A stretch of DNA of 64,000 nt, taken from Phoronis australis. Taxonomy: Eukaryota; Phoronida; Phoronidae. The position numbers were made by a program, and so were the translations under genes. A model generated the notes under the pieces. That model was not told the origin of the DNA. It saw only the letters and a list, made by a program, of their open reading frames with translations, and did not search any database. The DNA is taken from positions 89,874-153,873 of the forward strand of contig NMRA01000434.1 of the NCBI GenBank assembly GCA_002633005.1, read 5' to 3'. Positions within the stretch are counted from its first letter, which is position 1; each line of letters opens with the position of its first letter. This document shows, one piece after another, positions 1 through 11,895 of this stretch.

Positions 1-3000
1 GGTTTACTCAGAGTCCTCGTAAGAGAGACAGTGTTGACAGTGAACAGGCCGTTCAAACACAGTGAAGGACCACTTAGCCAGCTGCACGGACGGTGGGCGG
101 CAGGCGAGTCGGAAAGGGAAACAAGGTGTAGTGATGGCAGAGATCCGTGTAAGGAAGGTTTAGATCCAAACGCTAGGGGTGCGGCTCTCTCATCATAATG
201 TTGGTAGGGACGTGCAAACAATTCGGGAGGGAATTTTGCCCTATCCGGGTATCGCATGGAACGTATATTTCGCCTCTCAGATATCTTCTCGGATGGGTAT
301 TTTGACTTTGAGATATCGGTATATCGACAAGAGTAAATGAAAGATGAAGCGACAGGAGAGGGAGAGTCGATAAAAGTATTGTTTCGGGTACCCATATTTT
401 TAATTCCCCGGGTACGGTATTCATTTGGTCTCCCCGCAAAAACCACCCTACGATTGAAGGTGCAGCCAAGATCTTCTATAAGAACATTCAAAAGAAGACG
501 AATGTGCGCACCATATAATTTTACACTAATTTTATCCGTAATGTTTACTGCTGGAACTTCAGGAACTAGAGTATGATATGGAAAACTGGAATGAACGTTT
601 AGGAAACAGATATTGTGCGAATGAGAATGTGATTCTCATAAAATGTGAAACTACAGAGCATTAAAACTGCAACAAAGCAACAAAGGTTCTCAATGGCTAA
701 CTTATAAAATATATACTACGTACTTAAAAACGTGTTTTGGGCAAAACATAATGGCACGTTACTTTGCCTAATGACCTTATGTTGATGGTGTTATTTTAAC
801 AAACAATAATACTTCAATAAATGATTGTTTCCGGTAAGTATGAAGAGTCTGCCCGGAAAAATACTTCGAGGGGTAGTGTTGTTGTAAAATCCAAGTCATA
901 TAAGCTAACCGGCAATATTTATATTGATCAAATATTTGGATTAGTTTGTAGAACTGTATTAAATTCGTACTATTTTGCTGGATTGCAAATTTCGGTTATT
1001 GTTTGTGCATCACAATCAACGTTTTCGGTATCAGGTTTCGCGAACTTAACACTGTATTTCCGTAAATTTTTGTCCATTAGAGTCCACGACCTTTTAAGCT
1101 GATGACTGAGAATCCAAGAGAATTAGGGTTTTGTTAGTTGAATGCACCCAGTTACACGAGAAGACAGTAACTCTGACCTGATAGGTTGTGGCGAGGACCT
1201 GTTTTGTTCTAGGAACCGTAAACCTACATGCAATTTTGTGATCGAATATCACCATATCAAAGTATTACGGAACGTGCCTCCGGCGAACTGACGGGTCGCG
1301 AATTTACTATATGTCATTTTAAACAGGGCAAGATAAAAGACTATTTTTTGGAGATACACTTCAGCGTTGTTTTCACAAATGCACGCCCGCCGCGCAGCAG
1401 CAGCAGCAGCGATAGTAAAATGGTTACCGACAGTACATGTATGGGAAACTCTGGTGTTCCCAAGATGAGCCGTAGAAACAGTTCAGACCACGGAGCCAAC
1501 TGACAACATGAGAAAATCTGCAGACTGTAACTTAAACCGAGAATATCCTACGATATCTCCATTCACCTGATGTGAGAGCCTTGATACATCGTTACGGCAT
1601 CGGAAGGAATAGCAATCGGGCAAAACAGAATATCTGATACGGGAATACACTAAATTTTAAAGTAGATGGACCACATGCCACGATTACATTCAAGCCTTAT
1701 GAAAGCGCATAATTTTGCAAATCACCCCGGGGAAAACTAATGTAGTGGCCGACATTATATATATTAGCTTAGTTTTTGAATAGCAGCAGAAACTTGAATG
1801 AGCTTATCCAAGCGACTGTTCAACGCATTGGTCGTAGTACGTAGAAGGTTTCTTCCATTCAGAATTCTATTCTGTTTAACTGTTTACCTGTGGAAATAAT
1901 GCTGTGATAAAGTGCGAAATGTTTCGTTAATTCTAAAAACGTGCAATCACTCGGTTGGCGGGACACGACAGCATTGTATTGACGCTTGTATCTGTCTCTA
2001 GTCTTATCCTTTTCGCTCGGTGAACATGCATTGTGGTCGAGCCAGGCGAAAAATTGGACAAGGGAAATGAAAATTAGAGTGACCACGGGCCTAACTTGTG
2101 TGAATGGCGACTTACCATGTGTGGGAAGGTGTCAACTACAAATCGGTTAGTACATTGTAAAGATTGAGAAATAGCGACGAGCCTTAGAAAATACTGTCGG
2201 AGGGAACATGGGTTCAGTTTTACCAATCGTAACTCACTGGCTACGAAACAACGAGAAAACCGTCTAGTACTCAAACTGGAACTGGCAAACACACACGCCA
2301 AGTGGAAAGTTGCAAAACCGACCGGGATTTTGTTCATGAGGATACGACAACTGACACATAGAGAGGAGATTCAAAAGTGGCCAAGCCACGGGATCCGTAT
2401 CAGGGGACCCTGCTCTTCTGTACCCATGCCAGTAGCTTTTTTGTAACGTCATGAGACCAATTTAAAATGTAAACCTGCTTCTTTGCCTGTTCCACAGGTA
2501 CGAAGCCTTGGATTTACTGAATAAAATTTCTAAATCGCCTTAACACAGACATCTGAACGAAATGAAAACAGAAGTTAAAAATGAAACCTGTGAACAAAGT
2601 AGTAGCAAATTTGCAGGTTGATTAATCAGTTAAAGGATGAGTTTTAGTACACTATGTAACGGACTCTTTCTCGTTATTATAGCTTTTCCATGTTGTGTAA
2701 ACTAACTTCCAGGCACCTAACAAAAACAAACTTTACACTATCGAGCACAATGTGTTTTCTCAATAAACGTCCCTGTGTTCTTTGATAACCGTGACCAGTA
2801 GACCCAAAAGAAATTTTGACGTAACACACGTCTAACACTGAACGGCACGTTAAGGCTACCGGTGTTACGTGAACGCGTCATTTCACAGGTGACTCTGTTC
2901 AGGTAAATTGGATCTGTCATCCCAATCTTCTACTCTAGTTGACGTTAAGTAGCGGATTAATACCTTTCAAATCCAAATAGTATGGCTATTCAAGGCAAAA

Positions 3001-3285
3001 AAGTGACTGGGGAATTACGCCCAAGGCAATACCTTTTATTTCGTGTTATGGAATGCAGTGTAATTGAAAACGTCGCCGGTTAAATCCATATTGATGACAA
3101 TGTCACACTCTGAGGGTGGACGTTTTGAAGGTATAATTACCTCATGACAAATATTTTTAACCTCAGATTTCTTGCTGCCCTTAAACTGACAAACATAAAC
3201 ACGCCTGAAAGAATTCTACACTATTAAAAAATGTAATTTAAATGTGACACACAAACTCGAATATTATCGCAAAAAAATAACTTAC
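1..3285. other. Non-coding stretch, probably first intron of the LRR gene
   Basis: No exon is recognisable on either strand. The splice donor of the LRR exon at 3286-3440 (minus strand) opens into this stretch, so it is most simply the 5' part of that gene's first intron. I looked for further leucine-rich-repeat exons on the minus strand and found none. The only simple repeat seen is a short CAG run at about 1395-1410. A 17-nt string at 1489-1505 recurs at 7612-7628. Open frames here are short and unlike any known family. Confidence 0.5.
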
Positions 3286-3440
3286 AGTTTTTGAACATTT
3301 TTTGGAATTCCTTGTGGCACAGAGTTGAATCCTAAATCACTACAATCCACGAGAGTTCCTTGACACGAACACTTCTCTGGGCATGCAGACACGTAAGCAA
3401 TGCACACGCTCACGAGTAGTGCGTTTACGAACGCACGCAT
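3286..3440 (-). CDS. First coding exon of a Slit-like leucine-rich-repeat protein (partial gene)
   Basis: Reading the minus strand from ATG at 3440 gives 51 codons plus two bases, then a GTAAGT donor at 3285. The start is a short hydrophobic signal peptide (about residues 1-19, rich in V, L and A, ending VSA). It is followed by an LRRNT cap with the cysteine pattern CPEKCSCQGTLVDC and then a VPQGIPKN block. This spacing (CPxxCxCxxxxVDCxxLGxxxVPxGIPxN) is that of the first LRRNT of Slit proteins, which are secreted guidance ligands of Robo receptors. Other LRR proteins share parts of the pattern, so Slit is the best guess, not a certainty. The exon ends in phase 2, and the next residue would be the L that opens the first LRR. 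The later exons are not in the window, so they lie past the left edge. The start is chosen because it is the only ATG giving a signal peptide in frame with the cap. Confidence 0.72.
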
Positions 3441-3517
3441 TTTAAAAAAATAATCCCTAGATCCTTTTCAAGAAGACTTTCGATAGTTTCGACGCATTCA
3501 ACAATATTGGCACCTCT

Positions 3518-3525
3518 TTTTTATA
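3518..3525 (-). promoter_or_regulatory. Candidate TATA box for the LRR gene
   Basis: The minus strand reads TATAAAAA here, about 80 bases upstream of the ATG at 3440. A start site 25-30 bases downstream would fall near 3493 and leave a 5' UTR of about 50 bases. This is inferred from position and motif only. Confidence 0.4.
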
Positions 3526-6500
3526 ACTAATCCGCTGTGCGTGCGCTCAACTCCAGCGCTTAACGTTATTCTTCTCGAAACGCCACCACTCATTCATAAA
3601 AGTCTAAGTCCGGTGATAGTGGAATATCCCGACCGTAGCCAACAATTTATTGGATAACCACAATCTTTCAACCGTCGTCTACCTGTTAGGATTTAGAGTA
3701 TTCTGAGAACCTGTTCACTCACAGCGCTTTTTGACGGGGTGAGTCAATTATGAGTAGGGGTGAAAGATTTTAACGTGGGTTAACACGCAGAAGAAATACT
3801 TTAAACATGTTTAAATCTGACTTCAAAAAGTCATTATGACTAAATGACTGTCATATGTGTTTACTCTAGACGTGTTAAAAATTGTCGAGTCGGGGCCATT
3901 CCTCGAAATTTTCGGTTTCTTTCATGTCATAATTGTTACCATGTTGCCACCAGCTTTACCCTAGAGGCGCCGTCTATTGAGTACCAAGGAAGATAATGAC
4001 AGGGGCTGGTGTGTTGCGGGTAATTCTTTTTTCTTCAGCGAAAAGTTTTGTTTTGTGGTTCGCCCATGCATAATATAATGTGACCACCGCGTGATTTGAA
4101 TTAGTTTTATTTACAGCGTCTATGAACCCGGCTGCCTATTGCTAAAAAATAACTTTTGATTTAGGGCACTTACGGTACTGTTATAAATCTGATCTCACTT
4201 GCTCATTACTAAAACTAGAGACACCTCTCGGGCGTTTAAGAACTGGCAGGTCGTTATTGCTCGAGGTCAGGCTCGATAAGTTGGCTTGTTGCGCGCGGCG
4301 GGTTTTATGAGCCAAACATGATCTCAAGCACTAACGAAGTCTTTCCTAGCCCAGAAACTGTTCCTGATTACTGAACAAATTGAGACCAATAGAGGAAAGT
4401 GGTCCAAATCAAAAGCTAGTTTCTTAGACGGCCGAAGGCGGTTTCATGGCAGCTTTTAGACGCACGTGAATATTCTGTAATTTCATTTGTAGTCAACTCG
4501 ACTATTTTTATTTAGCCATCGCCTTGCTGTCTACTGTACGATGAAAACGTCTCTCTTTTGTTTCTAAACGCTGCCCGTCGAAGGAATCCAAGAATCCAAT
4601 GTTGAAAAAATTCCTTAACAGATTTAATCATTTACAATTTTCATAGAAAAATGAAAAATGATCTCACCTATCATTTAAACGAGCATTTCGCCGTTGTTTG
4701 ACTGTCGTTGCCGAATTTTTAACTAGAGCCCTTTGGGTTTAAAAGTATTGCCACCCTCATCCGATCTGCCAAATGAGCCACCAAATCGAGAGCCCCGCCT
4801 CTCTCCCCCCTCAATCCGTTCATCATCATTTCGAGTTTGCAGTTTTCGGATTGACGTTGATAGTTTCAACGCTCTTGTTGATAACGGAAATAGAATCACG
4901 AACAGGAATATTATTCGTCTTTATTCACCTAAACAAGGCTAATTACAGATTTTTTAGAAGTAAACACTATTTGGTTCAGAAAATAAAATAAACACGTGTG
5001 ATTAGAAAAATGTTGTTTGACTAAGCGCGGGATATGCCACATGAGAACGGAGTTACATGTCTAATTAGTTCCTTACTGAGAAGTTACGCAATGTAAACGC
5101 CATTACACAACTTGTAACGAGCACAATAGTTGTCCATGAAGACTATTAGGGAATGGACCGGGAACCAGATGGCTTTTGTTTGCGCAGATGGTTAAAGTGC
5201 ACGTAATATGTTTTCAGTGTCTGCATGGTTTACGCTAAAGCTCGAAGCACTGATTTATCCAGGATACCGCAAGACATTCCCGGCCACACGTTTGCGGTAC
5301 CCGTAAAACGTCAAGTCGGGTCGTTTTTTATTTAGCCGTGTCCGAAGGGGAGTTGGGCCTTGTGCTTCGTCTAAATTAACCCCGCGTATGCCGGATTATC
5401 TTCTGCATTCTGTGCAAGTGAGCGCTGCTCCACTTTCAAAATTTTGACCAAAGCATATTCCTGAGTAGTCGAAAAAATGAATACTATGAATATAGTGAAA
5501 ATATGTACCCAAGACACCGCAACCCTCGCCACCATTTCTTTCGTTTACTCACCAGAGACCATTCCTGAGAAATAGTACCTACCGGAGACAATAGACTAAT
5601 CAGCGAAATTCCACTGACAATACCGAAATTACCATCTTGATATTTAGAGGCAAAAATACTCAGTGTGAATACAGTGTCGTCTGTTTGTCACCAGCGCTCC
5701 TTCATTCCTCTATATCTTAGTCAGAAATTTGCTCGACGGTTCAGACATCTGATTTTATTCTCCTACCGGACGCGTTCCTCTATTTTTGTAAACAAATTAC
5801 TTAAATTAATTTGTCACATCTCATCTCATGGACACTGCGGACTACGTCTATTTTCAACATAATACGTTTCTTATGCACATGTGCAACTTACCTCATTATT
5901 GTCAAAATGTAAATCAGACTTTCTTTGCACGAAACTGATAAATGTTATTGTCCCAATACAATAGATGGCGCATTAAGACAGCGTATCGTTTATCTCAAAC
6001 AGGCCTACTGCACCCTGGAAATGATGGCTTGTTAAAAAGCAGCTCACGCAAGTGGTTTTTCTTACCCACACCGAATTTCGAGTTATCTTAGAGTTGGGCA
6101 ACGTGTTCTCGAAAAAGATAAGTTGTTAAGACGAAAATCGACACAAAAAAGTGGAAGCCCTAATACAATATACAAGATTGAAAAACCATTAGTTGAATTG
6201 TGTAGTTGGAAAAAGGAACCCGTTTGTAAAGTTTCGAAGTTCCGATGTGAATCCTTTAGTTTGAAGGGAATTTTGTCGGAAACTATGAAAGGTAAACTTC
6301 CGAAAGTAATTTTGTCAGTATAAGGCAACTTTTCTCTGGGGAACAGGCCGTAAAACCCTTCCGACCAGCAGTTCCGGTATACTTGTTCAACCAAGCAAAA
6401 CTAGTTACCAGTAACATTTTCATAAATTATCATTGCAATGGGATAATCATGGTGCCGGATAAGAACTCTAGAAAGTCACAGCATCGTTTCAATTAAGTTT

Positions 6501-9500
6501 CAGAAGAAAAGCGACAGTTTGCTGCATCATATACCTACTATCTTTAATTACAGAGGTTTGAGTCTTGAGTGCAAAAGTGCCAGAAGAAATGCTCGTATAA
6601 CTTCGCATTGTTGTGAAACAGTCCAAAACACCCACGTAACAATAACGCTCATTGAACTGCAAGACACAGTTCCATGCCATACGTAGATAACAACTAGTGG
6701 AAGTATTGTCAACATTTCCAGCGAATGACGAGAAGGTTGTTTTTGAAGTGGATACGCTTGGATTGGTCATACTGCTGAGGTAAACGGGGAAGTGAGTTGA
6801 TTGTGGTGTCTTGGACAATCCTTCATTAATCTTTTCAAGGTATAAAGGCAAGTCACTTCTTTTGATCACAAGAATTGAATTCAGCTAATCGAATATACAG
6901 TTTTACCAAATAAGATGTTATACAATGACTCAGAGGTAAATGTAGGATTGCATACCCCAGTGTGGTAAAATAGTCACTAGGCATGGGAAGATCTCATGTT
7001 TTTAAAAGGAATTAAAATCACGTTACCATAACTGAGGTCAATATAAAAGTATGAGCAGTCAATGTGTAGAGTTATTGACTCATGAATCGGTTTATAACCA
7101 AATCCAATTATAATGGCCACATGTACTTAGCGTTTCACATGCCTCCTCTTGCTTACTCCACGAGCCAATTTATGAAACGTTTTTTAATGGAAATTTGCCA
7201 CTGTACTGACGTTTCAGTGATTGGAATTTAGGCAACATGTAGCCCCTCGGTTGACTATCGCCTGCGTAAGCGCGCATGACGGCGAAGTAATTACCTTCTT
7301 GGAAATCTGTGTCCAGCTGTCGTGTTGAAGAGTTTCAAGTATTGGCAGAGTTTGAAATGCGAAACCTATTTTTTCACATAATCATTGAGGGACACGGCAT
7401 CTTGCTTGTACTTATACAGTCAGGTGTTTCATCGTACGCTTATACGTCACTCTTGATAAAACACCCCACTGTTTTATGGTCTCCACACGCGCTCAGTAAT
7501 TTAAAACTAATGACTATTCAATATAATGCCCTTTACACTACAAAAGTTGACACGGGTCAGCCGATACCGAACGAGATGATCGAGCCCAAGTATATGTGTA
7601 AACTGGATTGACACGGAGCCAACTGACATCCCGGTGACAACTTTTGTCACCCGTTTGTGAGGTAGAGCAACTTGCGCCTGATCATCTTGCGCCTGGTCAG
7701 TTGCGCTGTGTCAAAAGTTCATGTCTAAACGGGACTTATGATTGTATTCACCAACGGAGTTATTGGGCCATATTACACGTAGCTTTTTACGAGCACATTC
7801 TCCATAAGGGAATCAAAGGCGTCATCCAGTAAATCTTCGGTACCGGGAATTTCCGATAAAATATCAACGGAGCTTTTTCGGAAACAGAGATTTCTGTAAT
7901 TCTCTTGATTGTTCTCCATCCTGAATTGACGCACCTCTTTGTCTCAAATGTCCAAATAACACAGTGACGATTACACGCCGATTGATAACCATAGTTTTAA
8001 ATACGTAAAGTTAGATCATTCGTCAACAATAAGCATTCACTTATGAATCCCTTGCCAAAGGTTATCTCTCAGTTAGAATACGTGAACTGGCAAGAGAGAG
8101 AACACTAAACTTTTCAGATCACAAGTTTTAAAGCTGCATTTCGTCCTGCTTAGCTGACCATTAAAAAGAAAGGCTTTGTACTCTCATAAAATAGGTTTGA
8201 GTAATACCCCTTTAAGTTTCCCTGACAGGCTTTTTGACTTGCGACACCAACATGAAAACTGAAACCATCAGCGGCTCGGTATATTTGGGTTGGCCAGCTC
8301 CGTAACTGTGAATTCGAAAATGGTGCCAACGCATCGCTTGCATGAATTCACTGACAAGATCGGTCGCGGAGCATGGTAAAGTTTTTCGCTTCAAACCTGC
8401 TAAACAGGGCCAGATGCAGCTTTAATGTTGATAATTAACTGCAAATTCAAACAATTATAAACGAAACCGAACTTTTCTTTAAGAGGCCTAGGAGGCGATA
8501 AACAGACTAAATTGCAATATTGCCAAAGTGGTTCTCTGTTACTGGAACAGAATTCAACCTGCTCCCCAAGTATTTTTAGGGCCGTTTTGTTCGTAAAGAT
8601 TAATTTTTATTTCTGTTGACATCGAAACATTTTCTTTTAGTTTAAAATTTTAAAAAATTGACTATGAGTGCACGCGCGCATTTATCACAAGTGGGAAGGA
8701 GATTAGAAACTCTGCGGTAACCATAGTTTTTCATTAGCGCGTATCACAGAGGAAAGTGAATTACTCTGTACTAGACGTTGCGAGATGGTACTTTCGTCAG
8801 GAACTGTTTAAAAGATATTTTTGACGAGCTTTCGCGTTCCATGCCTCTTAACCATTCGCTTTCGGTTCTGGAAAAAAGCTCATGGGCATTTCGTGTGAAA
8901 GAGCTTTATCAGCAAACTAGTCGGTACTGCAAATTTTTTCCAGCATTGCTGGGAATAGTCGGGTTTATGATGTGCCAAGTTTCAAACTTTCGAAGCGACC
9001 TCTTCAACGAAACTTATGTTTTTTTACGAATAAACACCGAGAGAAGCAACGTCGACCTTAAAATCGGATTTACCATTGATTTACAAAGCATTACTCATCT
9101 AAGTAAACTCAAAATTCGGCTAGCATGTAATTTCAGACTCAGAAGCAACCCGGCCGAAGATGTTGATGGAGTCTGTTCATTCATCAAAATGATTTAGTCC
9201 TCCTAACAGGAGTTGCAATGTTGTTGTTCGTAAAGATATTATAGCAGGTTGCCAACGGCAAATTTTTTAATCAAACTGCCCCCATCTTACAGCTTGAACA
9301 AATGGTCGGAAGGACCTGTCGACTTTGGCTTTAGGGGACTTATGTCAGCTAACAATTACAATTTATTTTGGTGAACATTTCACTTATCTATTATATATGC
9401 ATCTTCTTTATTATTCACATGGCTAACTAACCTCCATGATATTTTTATTCTGAGATTTCCTTACAAGACCATAAAAAATTGTATTCCCTGAGCGGGAACC

Positions 9501-9700
9501 ATACCTGTAGGTTGACAATTAAACAACAGGTCTCTTGTCTGTAGTATATGTGTTGGTGAACAGGATCAAGAGAAATAAGTTTCCTGCACAGTAATGCTGT
9601 TCTTGAGAAAAGAAATAAAACATTGCGTCATCAATTTTTCAATATCAGATGAGTACTTGGGAACAAGACAGTGATACATCAACTCTAGTGTATATTATAT
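3526..9700. other. Intergenic stretch without a recognised gene
   Basis: The region upstream of the LRR gene and downstream of the MIEAP gene. Open frames at 6489-6869 (minus, 126 codons) and 8778-9197 (plus, 139 codons) match no family I know, lack flanking splice logic, and are near the length expected by chance in AT-rich DNA. Small features seen: a perfect 8-bp hairpin at 7633-7651, and a string at 7532-7557 that recurs nearly unchanged at 44968-44993. Confidence 0.5.
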
Positions 9701-11246
9701 TATATTAAATACACGATAGATGGCACTAGTGACTGGCCGACCTTAGTTATCCCATTCACACAACTATAGACATGATATAGTAAATATCTCTCTCTCTCTA
9801 TATATATATACATACACAAGACAATAACTTGGTGAACAGGGAACATTAGTAGTAAATATACAGAATGATGACAATGAACAAGTGTGGGCATACTAGGATA
9901 CCTGTAAGTGTGGTAAAGTAAATACTGTAGTAGCACCAGTGATATGTATAGTTGCAAGCAGCATTAAGTTACTTCTGTTACAGTATTCACAAGGCAATTC
10001 ATGTGACCACAAATGAAACAGAAAATGTTAATATGTAGCTTCAGCTTTGACAAACTACAATGACAAACTGTGGCAATATAAATGTCAACTGCCACACCAT
10101 TGGATACTTATGTCAAAATATCTTAGTGACAAATACAATAAAGTTCCAAGGAACCCAACCAGAATGCCTCACTTACTCCATAGCCTTTATTCACATATGG
10201 GTAAAACTTGTGCTCATTATACCATGGACAGTTACAGTGGGCAAAACAATATTCAGCTGTATTGGCATCATCTTTGGCAGTGGGTAGCACTGAGAGAGGT
10301 CTTACAATAATAAAATGCAGCACCATTCTTGAAACTCCCCTTATTGAATTTTTCAGTAAAAAAGTTTTGGGTTTTTAAGGTTAGGTGATTATAACAAGGG
10401 TTCCAGAGGTTAGCATCAAACCTAAGATGACTCAGGATTTGTTTGCAATTTCAACTGATTACGTCGATGTTAACCTACAAAGCACTTTAAACTCCAGGTT
10501 AAGTGCCACCAGGGCTGTGTTCTTCAACCCAGGACCTGAATCGTGAGAAACCTACACCAAGAAATCTTTGTTTATGGATTTTCTCCCACAATCCAACATT
10601 CCAACCTCACCAACCAATCAATTCAGCGGCAGCCATTTGCTAGTCTATACCAGTAAGGGTGTGAAATTACTCGCAAAACATCTGCTTTTTACTCAGAAGA
10701 TTTTGCTTAGTCTACCCATGATTTTGCTATCCTCGCGAGAAAATTCCTCTGCGGCATACAGTCTTTCCTCTGCGGCATACAGTCTTGGTTTTACTCACAA
10801 GTCAAACAAGTAATACGTAAAGCACATAACAAGAAACAAAATATGATCCAGCAGGTGAGTATGACCTTGTCACTTTGCCAACAATGTGACAAAATGACAC
10901 AAAAGTTTGCCAAGGACCATTGCTACAGAGTGTTAAGTGTCGACCGAGTTCACTGCAAAACATATTTGTGGGATACAGCATGACTACACAAGTAGGACAC
11001 TGGTATAAACTTAAAGTTGCTCAACCCAAGTTTGGCAAATAAGGCAGCTAAATTCGAATTAAGTTGAATTTTTGCATGTTACAAACTGAAATGATTCATG
11101 ATCTTTGATCCAGATATAAAAAATCATCAAAACCGTATGTCTGCATGCACTAAAAATAATCAAGTATCCAATTTTCCATGGACAACCGATTATTGTGAGA
11201 GAATGCAATACGCGACTGTGAACCCACATCAAAGATGACAATTCGT
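9701..11246. other. 3' flank of the MIEAP gene; simple repeats
   Basis: No coding exon is seen. A CT-then-TA microsatellite lies at about 9787-9815. A 20-bp unit is present twice in tandem at 10745-10784. Minus-strand AATAAA at 10186-10191 is a possible far-distal poly(A) signal for the MIEAP gene, but it would need a 3' UTR of about 1.4 kb. Confidence 0.4.
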
Positions 11247-11252
11247 TTTAAT
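11247..11252 (-). terminator. Candidate poly(A) signal of the MIEAP gene
   Basis: The minus strand reads ATTAAA, the commonest variant of the poly(A) signal, 359 bases past the stop codon at 11611. It is the nearest acceptable signal I found downstream of the stop. The position is plausible but untested. Confidence 0.3.
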
Positions 11253-11610
11253 GTATCAAATAAAAAAACTCGGTTCAGTTTGAATTTTAGCCATCTCATA
11301 GTTATTTACCATACACAGGTCCAGCAACTATGGTGCAATGAACTGGATTGAATAATGTTCACAGGTGACAGAAAAATTTCCATGATTCATCTTAACATTC
11401 AGAGACACACAGTTTAACACAATCATTAAAAAAAATACAGATCGAACAAATCATTCATTGCATGTTTGATTGTATACAAATAAATTCTATGACTGTTCAA
11501 AAAGCACAATAGATGAATGTCATTATATAAAACAAAGTTACAAGACTGCACATCATGAAAATGCATAACAATGAACAGAAATAGCAACAATAAACAACAA
11601 CGGTCACATA

Positions 11611-11895
11611 TTACGTCATGACAACACCTTTGTAGACACATAGACCATTATTGCCTTCATGTAGACTAGGCCACAGATAACTTTTAATGTCTGTCACCTC
11701 TGAACAGGAATTGTGGAACCGCGTGTGCTTGTCGCTGGAAAAAGTGGACGAATCAAATTCAATGACAAGCTGTGGATTCTGAGCATTAAGTTTCCAGGCG
11801 AGACGAACACATTCCTCGATGTAGTAACGTAAGCCCTCGCACGTCTTCAGGTCTGGGTAGTCGTAGAGTGTGGCATAGATCTGCGATGACACTTC
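11611..11895 (-). CDS. SPATA18: MIEAP exon 8, last coding exon
   Basis: Ninety-four codons and a TAA stop after a TTTACAG acceptor. It holds the end of the domain: a helical stretch (CVRLAWKLNAQNPQLVIEFD), then the signature SYLWPSLHEGNNG and VYKGVVMT. The human protein has a longer tail after the equivalent of GVVMT; here translation stops at that point. Confidence 0.9.
   Translation of the reverse strand, partial: EVSSQIYATLYDYPDLKTCEGLRYYIEECVRLAWKLNAQNPQLVIEFDSSTFSSDKHTRFHNSCSEVTDIKSYLWPSLHEGNNGLCVYKGVVMT

Noticed and set aside
6489-6869. 126-codon minus-strand open frame
   Set aside because: Serine/threonine-rich but no recognisable domain; overlaps no splice signals; length compatible with chance.
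8778-9197. 139-codon plus-strand open frame
   Set aside because: No motif or family resemblance, no splice context, and such lengths are not rare by chance in AT-rich DNA of this size.
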